From Porticoccaceae bacterium (GTDB taxonomy: Bacteria > Pseudomonadota > Gammaproteobacteria > Pseudomonadales > Porticoccaceae): a stretch of 6,369 bases of DNA. A program made the position numbers and the translations under genes. Shown piece by piece: positions 1 to 6,369 of the stretch; the first letter of the stretch is position 1; the number at the start of each line of letters is the position of its first letter. The notes under the pieces were generated by a model that had not been told where the DNA came from, did no database searches, and saw nothing but the letters and a program-made list of their open reading frames with translations. The stretch spans positions 1 through 6,369 of the forward strand of contig JAUUYV010000113.1 in assembly GCA_030590275.1 (NCBI GenBank). Direction: 5' to 3'.

Positions 1-41
1 CAAGATACTTCGGGATGCCTGAGGTGGTCATTCGTATTTAG
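1..41 (+). CDS. Possible C-terminal end of an upstream plus-strand gene (partial)
   Basis: Reading from base 3, the frame gives RYFGMPEVVIRI and then a TAG stop at 39-41. The peptide looks like a plausible protein C-terminus and would overlap the 3' end of miaE by 4 nt, tail to tail. Only 12 residues are visible, so no family can be named. A second plus-strand frame is also open through this stretch, so the frame choice is an inference. The stretch may equally be non-coding. Confidence 0.25.
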   Translation, partial: RYFGMPEVVIRI

Positions 42-610
42 TGTAAAGCGGCGCGGACGGGCAGACTCGCACCCCGTTTTGCTTCAAAAGAAAGTAATAG
101 AGCGAGGCGAGTAGGGCGTTTCAGCTCTGAGAAGTGATTGCCAGCAAGCTGGATAAACAGGCTGTTGTGGCGTTCTTCTGAGGCCGTAATTGCGATGTAA
201 AAATCTTTTAGTTCGCTGGTGGGTAAAGCCTCGGCGATCAGGCCAAAGCGCTCGGCACCGCGAGCTTCAATGATCGCACCTAATAATAAACGGTCGAGAA
301 AGTAATCCTCTTTGCCGTTGCGCACCTGTTGGCGCAAGCAGTTCACATAGAGGTCTTTTTCGTCTCTTGCCAGGCTGATATTACGTTGGTGGAGGAGTTT
401 TACCACCGAGCGGAAGTGGTCGAGTTCCTCCACGGCGAGATCGATCATCGCTGCGACGATGTCTGCTTTGTCGTTGTAATGGAGGGCCATCGAAAGCGCC
501 ATACCCGAGGCTTTTTTTTCTGCGGCGGCATGATCATTCAAAAACGTATCGAAGTCGTCGAGTACTGTCAGCGTCCAGCTCTTGGGCGTTTGGTAAGACA
601 AGTGCAACAT
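38..610 (-). CDS. miaE: MiaE-type tRNA-(2-methylthio-N6-isopentenyl adenosine-37) hydroxylase
   Basis: This 190-residue protein is recognisable as MiaE, a soluble ferritin-like non-haem di-iron monooxygenase. The family hydroxylates the isopentenyl side chain of ms2i6A at position 37 of tRNAs that read UNN codons, giving ms2io6A, the last step after MiaA and MiaB. The likely iron ligands are present: Glu31 in HAAAEKKAS, Glu62 and His65 in EELDH, Glu115 in EARGAER, and Glu145 and His148 in SEERH. This is the two-repeat E...ExxH layout of a four-helix di-iron protein. The length is close to the family norm of about 200 residues. The ATG at 608-610 is preceded on the minus strand by AAAGG (plus 618-622) 7 nt away, which supports this start. 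The gene stands alone and is divergent from fabV. Subfamily assignment is from memory of the motifs, with no alignment run. Confidence 0.9.
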   Translation of the reverse strand: MLHLSYQTPKSWTLTVLDDFDTFLNDHAAAEKKASGMALSMALHYNDKADIVAAMIDLAVEELDHFRSVVKLLHQRNISLARDEKDLYVNCLRQQVRNGKEDYFLDRLLLGAIIEARGAERFGLIAEALPTSELKDFYIAITASEERHNSLFIQLAGNHFSELKRPTRLALLLSFEAKRGASLPVRAALH

Positions 611-649
611 CGTGGAGCCTTTGCAATCTTCGCGGTATGATGACCACTT

Positions 650-658
650 ATTATCTCA
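650..658 (-). promoter_or_regulatory. Candidate extended -10 promoter for miaE
   Basis: On the minus strand this reads TGA-GATAAT, a TGn extension followed by a hexamer matching five of six bases of the sigma70 -10 consensus. It lies about 40 nt upstream of the miaE start codon. I see no good -35 hexamer 17 nt further upstream, which is tolerable for an extended -10 element. The position in the divergent miaE/fabV spacer is sensible. This is a motif match only. Confidence 0.35.
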
Positions 659-744
659 GATGGTAGGGGCGGATACCTGCTCCAGTCTGATTTCGAGAAA
701 AATAAAAGACCTTATGTCTGTTAAGTAGCTGATGAGGAGAATCC

Positions 745-1923
745 ATGATTATCAAGCCCAAGGTTAGAGGCTTTATTTGCACCAATGCTCACCCGGCAGG
801 TTGTGCTGCAAATGTGCAGCAGCAAATCGAATATGTAAAAAAACAGGGTCCGATTGAAGGTGGCCCCAAAAAAGTGCTGGTGCTTGGTGCTTCCACCGGT
901 TATGGCCTCGCTTCTCGTATCACCGCAGCTTACGGTTGTGGTGCCGATACCCTGGGCGTGTTTTTTGAAAAGCCGCCGACCGACAGACGTACGGGATCCG
1001 CTGGTTACTACAACAGTTCGGCGATGCAAAAGGCCGCTCGTGCTAAGGGTTTGTATGCGGAGGGTATCAATGGTGATGCCTTCTCGGATGAAATTAAGGC
1101 TGAGGTCGTCGAAACCCTCAAGCGTGATATGGGCCCGGTGGATATGGTGGTGTACTCCCTGGCCTCGCCCAGACGTACTGACCCGCGGACCGGTATTACT
1201 CATATGTCGGTGCTCAAGCCTATTGGCGAAACGGTGACCATGCGTGGGATAAATACCGATACCCTGGTGGTGGAAGAGGTAACAGCAGACCCCGCAAGCG
1301 ATGAAGATATAGCCAACACCGTGAAAGTGATGGGTGGCGAAGACTGGGAGTGGTGGATAGATTTATTAATGGCTGAGGGCTTGCTGGCCGAAGGCTGTAA
1401 AACCACCGCTTATACTTATATAGGCAAGGAGTTAACCTGGCCACTCTATGGTAAGGCGACGATTGGTATGGCTAAGAAGGATCTGGATCGGGCCTCATCA
1501 GCTATCGATAAAAAATTGCAGGCCATTGGCGGAGAGAGTCGAGTTTCCGTGTTAAAGGCTTTGGTCACCCAGGCCAGCTCGGCAATTCCTATTATGCCCC
1601 TGTATATTTCTATCCTGTATAAAATCATGAAAGCGGAAGGTACCCACGAGGGGTGCATCGAGCAGATTCGTGGCTTATTTGCCCAGCAGTTATATGGTGA
1701 TGCTCGGCAGCCCGATGAAGTGGGGCGCCTGCGGATGGATGGTAAGGAGCTGCGCGACGAGGTTCAGGCTCAGGTGAAAGCGATGTGGGAAACTGTGCAT
1801 ACTGAGAATGTAGAGCAAACCACCGATTTTAAAGGCTATAAAGAAGAGTTTCTTAAGCTCTTTGGTTTTGGTCTGCCCGGTGTGGATTACGATGCAGATA
1901 TTAGCCCCCTGGTCGAATTGTAA
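745..1923 (+). CDS. fabV: FabV-type trans-2-enoyl-ACP/CoA reductase (NADH)
   Basis: This 392-residue protein is a FabV enoyl reductase, a large cytoplasmic member of the short-chain dehydrogenase superfamily. It reduces the trans-2 double bond of enoyl-ACP or enoyl-CoA with NADH in the last step of each fatty-acid elongation cycle. The N-terminal Rossmann motif LGASTGYG lies at 47-54. Glu75 in FFEKP follows the second strand, where the family is known to favour NADH over NADPH. The catalytic Tyr-X8-Lys signature is intact as Tyr235 (TWPLY) and Lys244 (GMAK), the usual FabV spacing and numbering. Tyr225 in TYIG is also kept. The length matches the family norm of about 400. The ATG is preceded by GAGGAGA at 734-740, a strong ribosome binding site. 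FabV enzymes are known to be tolerant of triclosan compared with FabI. Whether a FabI also exists cannot be seen here. An MBL hydrolase gene follows after 63 bp in the same direction. Confidence 0.96.
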   Translation: MIIKPKVRGFICTNAHPAGCAANVQQQIEYVKKQGPIEGGPKKVLVLGASTGYGLASRITAAYGCGADTLGVFFEKPPTDRRTGSAGYYNSSAMQKAARAKGLYAEGINGDAFSDEIKAEVVETLKRDMGPVDMVVYSLASPRRTDPRTGITHMSVLKPIGETVTMRGINTDTLVVEEVTADPASDEDIANTVKVMGGEDWEWWIDLLMAEGLLAEGCKTTAYTYIGKELTWPLYGKATIGMAKKDLDRASSAIDKKLQAIGGESRVSVLKALVTQASSAIPIMPLYISILYKIMKAEGTHEGCIEQIRGLFAQQLYGDARQPDEVGRLRMDGKELRDEVQAQVKAMWETVHTENVEQTTDFKGYKEEFLKLFGFGLPGVDYDADISPLVEL

Positions 1924-1986
1924 ATGTCACAACAATAAAGTGAGCGATAGTAAGAGTGCTGCTTCGATGCGAATAAGGTACTACCT

Positions 1987-2835
1987 ATGAATACCTCAGC
2001 GATTGTAGATTCGTTCACGCCTTTGGTGCGGCGGATTGCCGCTCCCAATGGTAGTGCGATGACCGGGGGCGGAACCAATACCTTTTTGATAGGCCATGAA
2101 GAGGTCGCCGTACTCGATCCCGGACCGGAATACGAAAGCCATTACGAGGCTATCCTCGCGGCGGGCGATGGGCGTATTAAGTGGGTGGTGGTAACTCATA
2201 CTCATAAAGATCACTCACCCTTAGCCGCCCGTTTAGCGAAGGAAGCCGGTGCTCAATTGATGGGCTGTGTGCTCGATGCTGACGATGAGTTTCAGGACAC
2301 ATCTTTTTCGGTTGAAAGGAATATCGAGCATGGAGAGTGTCTGAAAACGGACGAATTTACCCTGGAAGCCATTTATACCCCGGGTCATGTGGGTAATCAT
2401 TTCTGTTATTTTCTGCACGAAGACAAGTTACTGTTTGCCGGCGACCACATCATGGATGGCTCGACGGTTGTTATTTTACCGCCTAGCGGTGATATGAAGG
2501 ATTATCTGGATTCGCTGGCGGTGCTTGAGCAATTTCCCGCTACCGGTATTGCACCAGGTCATGGCAATTTGATACCTGAACCCCGTAAGGTGATCGATAC
2601 CTTAAAGCGACATCGTTTAATGCGTGAGCAGAAAGTTATTAGTGGGCTAAAAAAAGTCGGGGCGGGTAATATTATGGGTTTCCTCCCTGTCGTTTATGAT
2701 GATGTTGCCGAAAACGTATTATTTTTTGCACGTTTTTCGCTGTGGGCGCATCTTCTTAAATTGGAGCGTGATGGCATCGCCAGGCGTACAACGACTGATG
2801 CTGAGTTCGATCAGGAGCGTTGGGAGCTGGTTTAA
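1987..2835 (+). CDS. MBL-fold metallo-hydrolase with LACTB2-like winged-helix C-terminus
   Basis: This 282-residue protein has a metallo-beta-lactamase fold with the full binuclear metal site: HTHKDH at 71-76, His134 in TPGHVGNH, Asp153 in FAGDHIMDG and His192 in APGHGN. After about residue 205 a helical segment (RHRLMREQKVI onward, through FSLWAHLLKLERDG near 250-263) resembles the winged-helix tail of the LACTB2-like subgroup (BLACT_WH). Human LACTB2 is reported to be a single-strand endoribonuclease. The bacterial relatives mostly lack a known substrate, and annotations as glyoxalase II or beta-lactamase are only generic. No signal peptide is visible, so it is probably cytoplasmic. AAGG at 1974-1977 sits 9 nt before the ATG. 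It lies between fabV and a DUF2789 gene, probably in one transcript. The fold and metal site are clear; the substrate is unknown. Confidence 0.88.
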   Translation: MNTSAIVDSFTPLVRRIAAPNGSAMTGGGTNTFLIGHEEVAVLDPGPEYESHYEAILAAGDGRIKWVVVTHTHKDHSPLAARLAKEAGAQLMGCVLDADDEFQDTSFSVERNIEHGECLKTDEFTLEAIYTPGHVGNHFCYFLHEDKLLFAGDHIMDGSTVVILPPSGDMKDYLDSLAVLEQFPATGIAPGHGNLIPEPRKVIDTLKRHRLMREQKVISGLKKVGAGNIMGFLPVVYDDVAENVLFFARFSLWAHLLKLERDGIARRTTTDAEFDQERWELV

Positions 2836-2858
2836 ATTATTGAGCAGTTGGAGACCTT

Positions 2859-3092
2859 ATGGATACCTCGATACATAATTTGACTAATTTGTTTAAACAA
2901 CTTGGGTTGCCGGACGAGAAGGAGGGTGTCGCCAACTTTATCGATCAACACAGTCCTCTTGATCCAGCGTTGACCCTGGTGGAGGCGCCTTTCTGGAACG
3001 TCGGCCAGCGGGAATTTTTGCTTGAGGCTCTGGCGGAAGATTCCGACTGGAGCGAGTTTGTTGAACAGCTGGATGTGATGCTTCGCAAGTAG
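2859..3092 (+). CDS. DUF2789 family small protein
   Basis: This is a 77-residue, acidic, mostly helical protein with no signal peptide or membrane segment. It matches my recollection of DUF2789 proteins: an N-terminal LTNLFKQLGLP segment (residues 8-18), a central FIDQHSPL (27-34), the conserved APFWN near 43-47, and a C-terminal EFLLEALAEDSDW into VEQLDVMLR. The function of the family is not known. GGAG at 2850-2853 lies 5 nt before the ATG. The gene begins 23 bp after the preceding MBL gene and is probably co-transcribed and translated with it. That linkage is the only functional hint available. The family call rests on pattern memory. Confidence 0.8.
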   Translation: MDTSIHNLTNLFKQLGLPDEKEGVANFIDQHSPLDPALTLVEAPFWNVGQREFLLEALAEDSDWSEFVEQLDVMLRK

Positions 3093-3208
3093 TGGCATTG
3101 CCGTCCAGATAATCTCTTAACCCTTGCCCGACACCCTTGTAAATACTGCTTTTCCTATGGTTTTTGCTTGTGCCTGTCTGGCTGCCTCAGTACCATTACG
3201 TTTTTTTC

Positions 3209-3216
3209 AAGGGGAG
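3209..3216 (+). promoter_or_regulatory. Ribosome binding site fixing the dapA start
   Basis: AAGGGGAG lies 8 nt before the ATG at 3225 and is the only good Shine-Dalgarno sequence in the region. An in-frame ATG at 3168 would add 19 residues but has no ribosome binding site, and the added residues have no counterpart in known DapA proteins. The 3225 start is therefore preferred. Confidence 0.75.
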
Positions 3217-3224
3217 CTGCCCTG

Positions 3225-4115
3225 ATGGGGAGTATTGAGGTTAGTGGGAGTATTGTTGCTCTCGTCACCCCTATGTTGCCGGAGTCTTTGGCCGTCGATT
3301 ACGAGGCCTTAAAGCGGCTGGTGGATTGGCATATCGAAGAAGGTACGGCGGCCATTGTGGCGGTTGGTACGACGGGTGAATCTGCAACTTTGTCTGTTGA
3401 TGAACACTTACAGGTGGTTACAACCTGCGTTACTCAGGCGCGAGGACGTATTCCTATTATCGCCGGTACCGGTGCCAACAGCACCAGTGAGGCCATTGAG
3501 CTTACCCAGGGAGCTAAAGAAAGCGGTGCCGATGCGTGTTTGCTGGTTACACCCTATTACAATAAGCCCACCCAGGAGGGTTTGTATCTCCACTATAAAG
3601 CAATTGCCGAAGCCGTAGATATTCCATTGTGGTTGTATAATGTGCCAGGCCGTACAGCTTGCGACATGCTGCCGGAAACCGTAATTCGCCTGGCACAAAT
3701 TCCTACGATTACAGGTATCAAAGAAGCAACGGGTGACCTTGATCGAGCACGGCAGCTGATTAGTGCTTGCCCTGAGGATTTTGCTATCTATTCCGGCGAT
3801 GATTTCACCGCGTTCGAGCTGATATTGTTGGGGGGTAAGGGAAACATATCGGTAACGGCCAATGTCTTGCCTGGCAAAATGCGTGACCTTTGCGCTATAG
3901 CGCTGAGCGGTGATCGGGCAGCGGCCTCGGAGATGAATGATGTACTCATGCCATTGCACAAAGCACTGTTTGTCGAGTCCAACCCGATACCAGTGAAATG
4001 GGCAGTGGCAGAACTGGGTTTGATTTCCCAGGGCACAATTCGGCTACCTTTGACACCATTGTCTGATCACCTGATTGACGAAGTGAAGGCTGCCATGGTG
4101 TCTGCCGGAGCATAA
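3225..4115 (+). CDS. dapA: 4-hydroxy-tetrahydrodipicolinate synthase DapA
   Basis: This 296-residue cytoplasmic TIM-barrel aldolase condenses pyruvate with aspartate semialdehyde. That is the committed step to diaminopimelate and lysine, and so to peptidoglycan cross-links. The E. coli active-site residues are all present, shifted by five: Thr49 and Thr50 in VGTTGES, Tyr112 in TPYYNKP, Tyr138 in LYNVPGR, Arg143, and the Schiff-base Lys166 in GIKEATG. The dimer-interface lysine site keeps Ser53, Ala54, His61, Asn85, Glu89 and Tyr111, but the position of E. coli His53 is Val58, so feedback by lysine may be altered. The length is near the E. coli value of 292, with a few extra residues (MGSIEVS) before the conserved [10 protein letters not shown]. 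bamC follows after 63 bp, the order known from E. coli and Pseudomonas, where dapA and the bamC/nlpB gene are linked. A 132-bp gap upstream leaves room for its own promoter, but none is clear. Confidence 0.96.
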   Translation: MGSIEVSGSIVALVTPMLPESLAVDYEALKRLVDWHIEEGTAAIVAVGTTGESATLSVDEHLQVVTTCVTQARGRIPIIAGTGANSTSEAIELTQGAKESGADACLLVTPYYNKPTQEGLYLHYKAIAEAVDIPLWLYNVPGRTACDMLPETVIRLAQIPTITGIKEATGDLDRARQLISACPEDFAIYSGDDFTAFELILLGGKGNISVTANVLPGKMRDLCAIALSGDRAAASEMNDVLMPLHKALFVESNPIPVKWAVAELGLISQGTIRLPLTPLSDHLIDEVKAAMVSAGA

Positions 4116-4124
4116 AGCAAGTTC

Positions 4125-4135
4125 TAAAATATAGT
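4125..4135 (+). promoter_or_regulatory. Weak candidate -10 region upstream of bamC
   Basis: The stretch contains overlapping TAAAAT (4125-4130) and TATAGT (4130-4135), each five of six against the sigma70 -10 consensus, in the dapA-bamC gap. The matching -35 positions are poor: CTGCCG at 4102-4107 with a 17-nt spacer matches three of six, and GGAGCA matches two. It could give bamC a secondary promoter in addition to read-through from dapA, but AT-rich gaps produce such matches by chance. Confidence 0.22.
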
Positions 4136-4163
4136 CCAGGTCCTGAGGTTTAGGTTAACTACG

Positions 4164-4170
4164 GTGGAAG
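4164..4170 (+). promoter_or_regulatory. Ribosome binding site deciding the bamC start
   Basis: GTGGAAG lies 8 nt before the ATG at 4179. The GTG of this site could itself be read as an in-frame start, adding five residues, but nothing like a Shine-Dalgarno sequence is suitably placed upstream of it (the nearest GAGG is about 15 nt away). I therefore read these bases as the binding site and not as the start codon. Confidence 0.55.
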
Positions 4171-4178
4171 CGATAACA

Positions 4179-5216
4179 ATGATGCGATCTGGTTTTCTGG
4201 TATTGGTGATTGCCGCAGTAACGCTGGCTGGTTGTGGCTGGTTAGGCATTCGAGATCGGAGCGGGGATTATCGTCTGGCTGAAGAAATACCGATGGTCAA
4301 AGTGCCGGATGGGCTGGATGACACCGCGCTGAGTCAACTGTATCCAATCCCCGAGATTCCCGAAACCTCTTTGTTGGACGAGGATACGGAGACCCCTCGC
4401 CCTCAACCATTGTCGAGTAGCCTGCTAGAAGAAGAAGTCAAAATCCAGGTGCTCGGTCAAAAACGCTGGATATGGATTAACCGCGCGCCCGGTGAAATAT
4501 GGCCGAGAGTACGTAATATTCTTAACACTAATGGTGTGCCGACTGCCCAGGTTGACGCAGCAGCGGGTGCCATCGAGACCGTGTGGCTAGAGTTTGACGA
4601 TGATCTTGTTAATGTCCACCGTTATCGCTTTGGGGTGGAGCAGGGGGTTCAGCTCAATAGCACCGAGCTCTTTATTTTGCATTCAAGTATGCCTGTTGAT
4701 GGTGAAATACCACCATGGCCCTTTCGTTCGGTGAGTGATGAGCGAGAGAAAACCATGGCGGAGTTTGTCGCCAGTAGTCTCGCTGGTGATTTGAGCGAGG
4801 GTTCAGTTTCCCTGCTGGGGCAGTCCATAGGGGGCGGCGCAAAGGTGAAAATAGTTGCCCCAAAAGACGAAACCCCCTCTCGGTTGGTTAAGTTGGGGTT
4901 TGAGCGAGCCTGGGCCTCGGTAGCCTATTCGGTGTCGAGGGACGAGTTTACAATCGTGGATCAAAATCAGTCGGGTGGTGTGTTTTATATCAACGATGGG
5001 GACTCAGAAGAAGACGATGAACCAGGGTTTTTTGGGAAGCTTTTCAGCTTCGGTGATGACGACGCTGATAAAGATGGGCCAGTAGAGTCGCAATATCAGG
5101 TCCTGCTTAAGGAAACGGGCGAGGGCGTGGAAGTGTCAATTATTGCCCCCGGCGAAACTCTGGAACGAAGCGATATTTTGCGCTTACTCAAGCGCATCCG
5201 TACCAATCTTGCTTAG
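4179..5216 (+). CDS. bamC: Outer membrane protein assembly factor BamC (NlpB lipoprotein)
   Basis: This protein of 345 residues (E. coli BamC has 344) is a lipoprotein of the BAM complex, which inserts beta-barrel proteins into the outer membrane; BamC binds BamD. A lipoprotein signal peptide spans residues 1-18, with lipobox LAGC and acylated Cys19. An extended, proline-rich N-terminal segment follows to about residue 85, containing DYRLAEEIPMVKVPDGLD, which corresponds to the lasso known to bind BamD. Two helix-grip domains follow, at about 90-205 and 230-345. An acidic insert (SEEDDEPGFFGKLF, then DDDADKD, about 275-300) interrupts the C-terminal domain. The Asp+2 inner-membrane retention signal is absent, since Gly20 follows the cysteine, fitting outer-membrane sorting. 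The alternative starts are GTG 4164 and ATG 4182. Its position directly after dapA supports the call strongly. Confidence 0.92.
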   Translation: MMRSGFLVLVIAAVTLAGCGWLGIRDRSGDYRLAEEIPMVKVPDGLDDTALSQLYPIPEIPETSLLDEDTETPRPQPLSSSLLEEEVKIQVLGQKRWIWINRAPGEIWPRVRNILNTNGVPTAQVDAAAGAIETVWLEFDDDLVNVHRYRFGVEQGVQLNSTELFILHSSMPVDGEIPPWPFRSVSDEREKTMAEFVASSLAGDLSEGSVSLLGQSIGGGAKVKIVAPKDETPSRLVKLGFERAWASVAYSVSRDEFTIVDQNQSGGVFYINDGDSEEDDEPGFFGKLFSFGDDDADKDGPVESQYQVLLKETGEGVEVSIIAPGETLERSDILRLLKRIRTNLA

Positions 5217-5234
5217 AAAACTCTGATTAATTCA

Positions 5235-5263
5235 TTGACCGGTATTCTATGATAGCCAATATT
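5235..5263 (+). promoter_or_regulatory. Candidate sigma70 promoter after bamC
   Basis: TTGACC at 5235-5240 (five of six against the -35 consensus) and AATATT at 5258-5263 (four of six against -10) are separated by exactly 17 nt. Transcription would start near 5270 and run toward the YycJ-like hydrolase and purC. No terminator is seen after bamC, so read-through is also likely. This is a motif match only, and the -10 is mediocre. Confidence 0.3.
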
Positions 5264-5422
5264 CCCAGGTTTATTCGGGATCTAAAAGCAGCTGCTGTTG
5301 TTATGAGTTTTTATTATAGAATCCTGACAGCGACATTGGTTTTGGGTCTGGGTGTATTAAGCTGTGATTTTCGGTGTCCAGAATTAATCAAAGGGTTCCT
5401 ACATTTTTCTCGACCTAGCTGA
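5249..5422 (+). CDS. Possible small ORF with a lipoprotein-like signal (57 or 39 residues)
   Basis: A frame open from ATG 5249 encodes 57 residues and ends at TGA 5420-5422. An internal ATG at 5303 would give 39 residues beginning MSFYYRILTATLVLGLGVLS, then CDFRCPELIKG. The shorter form looks like a type II signal peptide: one basic residue, a hydrophobic run, then VLSC as an imperfect lipobox. The stop lies 2 nt before the GTG of the next gene, which has no ribosome binding site of its own, so translational coupling is conceivable. Against it, neither start has a good Shine-Dalgarno sequence, and the 5' half uses several codons rare in such genomes (ATA, AGG, CTA, AGA). I do not recognise the protein. 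It may simply be chance in a 208-bp spacer. Confidence 0.25.
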   Translation: MIANIPRFIRDLKAAAVVMSFYYRILTATLVLGLGVLSCDFRCPELIKGFLHFSRPS

Positions 5423-5424
5423 CT

Positions 5425-6195
5425 GTGCGTTTCGCGTCGCTGGGTAGTGGTAGTAAGGGTAACGCAACCCTGGTGGAGCGTGGTGATGCCTGCTTAATGG
5501 TTGACTGCGGGTTTTCGATCAAACAAACGATACAGCGTTTGGCTCGTTTGGGACGAGAACCGACAGATATCACGGCAATTTTTGTGACCCACGAACACAG
5601 TGATCACATCAAAGGCGTGATACCGCTAGCGCGCAGGTTTAATCTGACCGTGATGATGACCGCTGGAACTGCCAGGGCTGCTAACCTGGATCCGGACTTA
5701 TGCGCGGATCTAGATCTTCGAGTAATTAGTAGTGATACTAAAGTCAGTATTGGAGGAATGCAGGTATCAGCTGTGTCTGTCCCTCACGATGCGCGGGAAC
5801 CAGTGCAGTTTGTTTTCTGTGATGGTGATTATCGTCTGGGAGTGCTTACCGACTTAGGTAGTATTACGCCGCACGTTGTGGAGTATTACAGCGCCTGTGA
5901 TGGTTTGTTGGTAGAAGCTAATCACGATACTCAAATGTTATCTGAAGGGTCCTACCCCTACCCCCTTAAAAAACGTGTCGGTGGAGATTGGGGTCACCTG
6001 AGTAATGGGCAGACAGCACAACTGTTAACTGAGCTAGACACTAAGACAGTGCAGACACTGGTAGTTGGTCATATGAGTCAACAAAATAACTCTATGGCCT
6101 GTGTTAAAGAAACATTAGATGTGCCCGTGGGAGAGTTGCCCCAGGTACTCTATGCCTGCCAGGATCAAGGCTTTGATTGGCAGGGTTTGGAATAA
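5425..6195 (+). CDS. YycJ/PhnP-like MBL-fold metallo-hydrolase
   Basis: This 256-residue soluble protein has the MBL fold of the YycJ (WalJ)/PhnP-like group, distinct from the MBL protein at 1987-2835. It opens with the typical [13 protein letters not shown] strand. The metal-binding residues follow in order: HEHSDH at 56-61, His121 in VPHDA, Asp143 in LTDLG, His167 in EANHD, and His206 in GHMSQQNN, with a further conserved HLSN at 191-194. Relatives are annotated variously as phosphodiesterase-like or exonuclease-like; the substrate here is not established. Start: GTG at 5425 lacks a Shine-Dalgarno sequence, but the N-terminal motif begins exactly there, and the next ATG is inside the fold. 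It sits between bamC and purC, as I recall for the Pseudomonas gene order, and purC starts 32 bp downstream. Confidence 0.85.
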   Translation: MRFASLGSGSKGNATLVERGDACLMVDCGFSIKQTIQRLARLGREPTDITAIFVTHEHSDHIKGVIPLARRFNLTVMMTAGTARAANLDPDLCADLDLRVISSDTKVSIGGMQVSAVSVPHDAREPVQFVFCDGDYRLGVLTDLGSITPHVVEYYSACDGLLVEANHDTQMLSEGSYPYPLKKRVGGDWGHLSNGQTAQLLTELDTKTVQTLVVGHMSQQNNSMACVKETLDVPVGELPQVLYACQDQGFDWQGLE

Positions 6196-6227
6196 TAGTC
6201 CTGGAACAAAAAAGCGAGGTATGGGAT

Positions 6228-6369
6228 ATGGAAAAGCGAGAACAACTTTATAGAGGTAAGGCGAAATCGGTTTACCACACAGATGACCCGGATAAGTTAA
6301 TCCTGGTTTTTCACGACGACACCTCCGCGTTTGATGGGAAAAAAATAGACCAGCTCGATCGTAAGGGCA
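6228..6369 (+). CDS. purC: Phosphoribosylaminoimidazole-succinocarboxamide synthase PurC (5' part only)
   Basis: The first 47 residues are present and the gene runs off the window. The start is recognisable as SAICAR synthetase, which joins CAIR and aspartate using ATP in de novo purine synthesis. [10 protein letters not shown] at 7-16 forms the nucleotide-binding strand-turn, and [13 protein letters not shown] followed by DQLDRKG matches the conserved N-terminal block of the bacterial short form. GCGAGG at 6214-6219 lies 8 nt before the ATG. Another ATG at 6221 is out of frame. No PurR-like operator is visible in the 32-bp gap, so it is probably transcribed from upstream, in line with dapA-bamC-purC linkage in relatives. 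Confidence 0.95.
   Translation, partial: MEKREQLYRGKAKSVYHTDDPDKLILVFHDDTSAFDGKKIDQLDRKG

Noticed and set aside
621..641. TTGCAA and TATGAT in the miaE-fabV spacer as a fabV promoter
   Set aside because: The spacing is only 9 nt, and with correct spacing the -35 (TGGAGC) is poor. The fabV promoter remains unlocated.
721..1203. A 160-residue minus-strand ORF antisense to fabV
   Set aside because: It lies opposite a clear fabV gene, its peptide is rich in Ser, Thr and His as expected of an antisense shadow, and it resembles no family I know.
1987..2835. Antibiotic-resistance metallo-beta-lactamase
   Set aside because: There is no export signal, and the HxHxDH site with a LACTB2-like winged-helix tail places it with housekeeping MBL hydrolases, not with secreted beta-lactamases.
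3168..3196. Possible dapA promoter: TTGTGC, 17 nt, TACCAT
   Set aside because: It has the right spacing but only three and four of six consensus matches; too weak to annotate.
3168..3224. N-terminal extension of DapA from ATG 3168
   Set aside because: There is no ribosome binding site, the 19 added residues have no DapA counterpart, and a strong AAGGGGAG site precedes ATG 3225.
3408..3959. A 183-residue minus-strand ORF antisense to dapA
   Set aside because: It is wholly inside dapA, whose active-site residues are all present in the sense frame; its composition is rich in Cys, Arg, Gln and Asn without any domain pattern.
5287..5296. Palindrome AGCAGCTGCT after bamC as an operator or terminator
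   Set aside because: It is a 10-bp perfect palindrome with no loop and no following T-tract; it is short enough to be chance.

Overview
This window looks like chromosomal core sequence from a marine-type gammaproteobacterium, near the Pseudomonadales/Cellvibrionales. The evidence is the order dapA, bamC, a YycJ/PhnP-like metallo-hydrolase, then purC (an order I recall from Pseudomonas), together with a FabV-type enoyl reductase, MiaE and a DUF2789 protein. Genus cannot be assigned from this sequence alone. Base composition and codon use look even across the main genes. I see no mobile element, CRISPR array, rRNA or tRNA.

Layout. Positions 1-41 may hold the last codons of a plus-strand gene that runs into the 3' end of miaE. 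miaE (38-610, minus strand) is a di-iron tRNA hydroxylase, divergent from everything to its right. A 134-bp divergent spacer follows. Next comes a plus-strand group: fabV (745-1923, enoyl reductase of fatty acid synthesis), an MBL-fold hydrolase with a LACTB2-type winged-helix tail (1987-2835), and a small DUF2789 protein (2859-3092). The gaps of 63 and 23 bp suggest co-transcription. After a 132-bp gap comes the second plus-strand group: dapA (3225-4115), bamC (4179-5216), a 208-bp spacer that may carry a tiny membrane or lipoprotein-like ORF (5249-5422), a YycJ/PhnP-like MBL hydrolase (5425-6195) and the 5' part of purC (6228 to the window end). I found no convincing intrinsic terminator.

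How the genes fit together. Most are housekeeping genes for the cell envelope and central anabolism. FabV makes acyl chains, DapA makes the diaminopimelate/lysine precursor, BamC is a lipoprotein of the beta-barrel assembly machine, PurC acts in purine synthesis, and MiaE modifies tRNA. The two MBL hydrolases belong to different subfamilies and have intact metal-binding residues, but their substrates are unknown.

I find no evidence of a new multi-gene system. The observations most worth checking are the small ORF that ends 2 nt before the GTG start of the second MBL gene, and the loss of one lysine-site histidine in DapA.
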